From positions 1,665,274 to 1,704,080 of the forward strand of contig BFEA01000310.1 of NCBI GenBank assembly GCA_003427395.1: a stretch of DNA of 38,807 nt, read 5' to 3'. Under the pieces are notes generated by a model. That model saw only the letters and a list, made by a program, of their open reading frames with translations, made no database searches and was not told where the DNA came from. Each line of letters begins with the position of its first letter. The first letter of the stretch is position 1. Below, piece after piece: positions 38,737 to 38,807 of this stretch. Both the position numbers and the translations under genes were made by a program. The DNA is from Chara braunii. Lineage: Eukaryota; Streptophyta; Charophyceae; Charales; Characeae.

Positions 38737-38807
<71 letters not shown>
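38704..38807. repeat. (AAT)n then (GT)n microsatellite at window end
   Basis: About six TAA/AAT units, then more than 35 GT units, then GAGAGA at the window edge. Confidence 0.9.

Overview
This window looks like a draft nuclear contig from a plant-lineage eukaryote. It carries plant-type U6 and U2 snRNA copies, two Ty3/gypsy elements (one with a chromodomain), a LINE with an RVT-type zinc finger, palindromic G-boxes, long microsatellites and N gaps. A charophyte or other early green-lineage genome is my best guess, but nothing here proves the species. Almost the whole window is transposon debris. I see one intact gene of probable host origin: a secreted protein of the DUF4360 type at 20514-21116 (+).

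Layout. 1-1652: AT-rich DNA with one unidentified coding remnant. 1653 to about 8105: a decayed Ty3/gypsy chromovirus on the + strand, whose 5' LTR holds two nested DNA transposons; one has a 9-bp target duplication and its empty site survives in the 3' LTR. 8184-16980: a graveyard of foldback (hairpin) elements, many with GGGGCC-type ends, plus tRNA-like and U6 retrosequences, a 222/174-bp tandem repeat, TA-flanked MITEs and a perfect 22-bp hairpin. 16782-16806: exact Nextera mate-pair junction adapter, an assembly artefact. 16981-19140: a 5'-truncated LINE with a duplicated poly(A) tail. 19321-19992: two more foldbacks. 20021-21116: an (AAT)n/(ATT)n palindrome, then the DUF4360 gene. 21822-21918: a U2 retropseudogene (-). 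22196-25550: tandem duplications, a 346-N gap between (CT)n arrays, small foldbacks and an inverted compound microsatellite. 25555-38484: a second Ty3/gypsy element on the - strand, about 12.9 kb, with 1.8-kb LTRs, a TGGTATC-type primer binding site and a 4-bp target duplication. 38485-38807: flank and a (GT)n array.

The strongest candidate for something undescribed is the second gypsy element. Between RNase H and the integrase zinc-binding domain its pol frame encodes a C4HC3 PHD finger (31709-31548, -), with the Trp expected two residues before the seventh ligand. A decayed extra reading frame of over 600 codons follows the integrase (30095-28213, -). A PHD finger reads histone tails, so this could be a chromatin-targeting module playing the part that a chromodomain plays in the first element. 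The copy is dead: RT has YMND instead of YxDD, and two of three integrase acidic residues are replaced.

A second theme is LINE-driven retroposition of small RNAs. U6 and U2 copies each end in poly(A) and have near-perfect target duplications; a second U6-like fragment also lies next to poly(A); and two insertions consist of almost nothing but poly(A) between target duplications. Several signals are assembly artefacts (adapter, a 94-bp duplication across a single N, the N gap in (CT)n), so continuity around 12.7, 16.8 and 22.7-23.1 kb should not be trusted.
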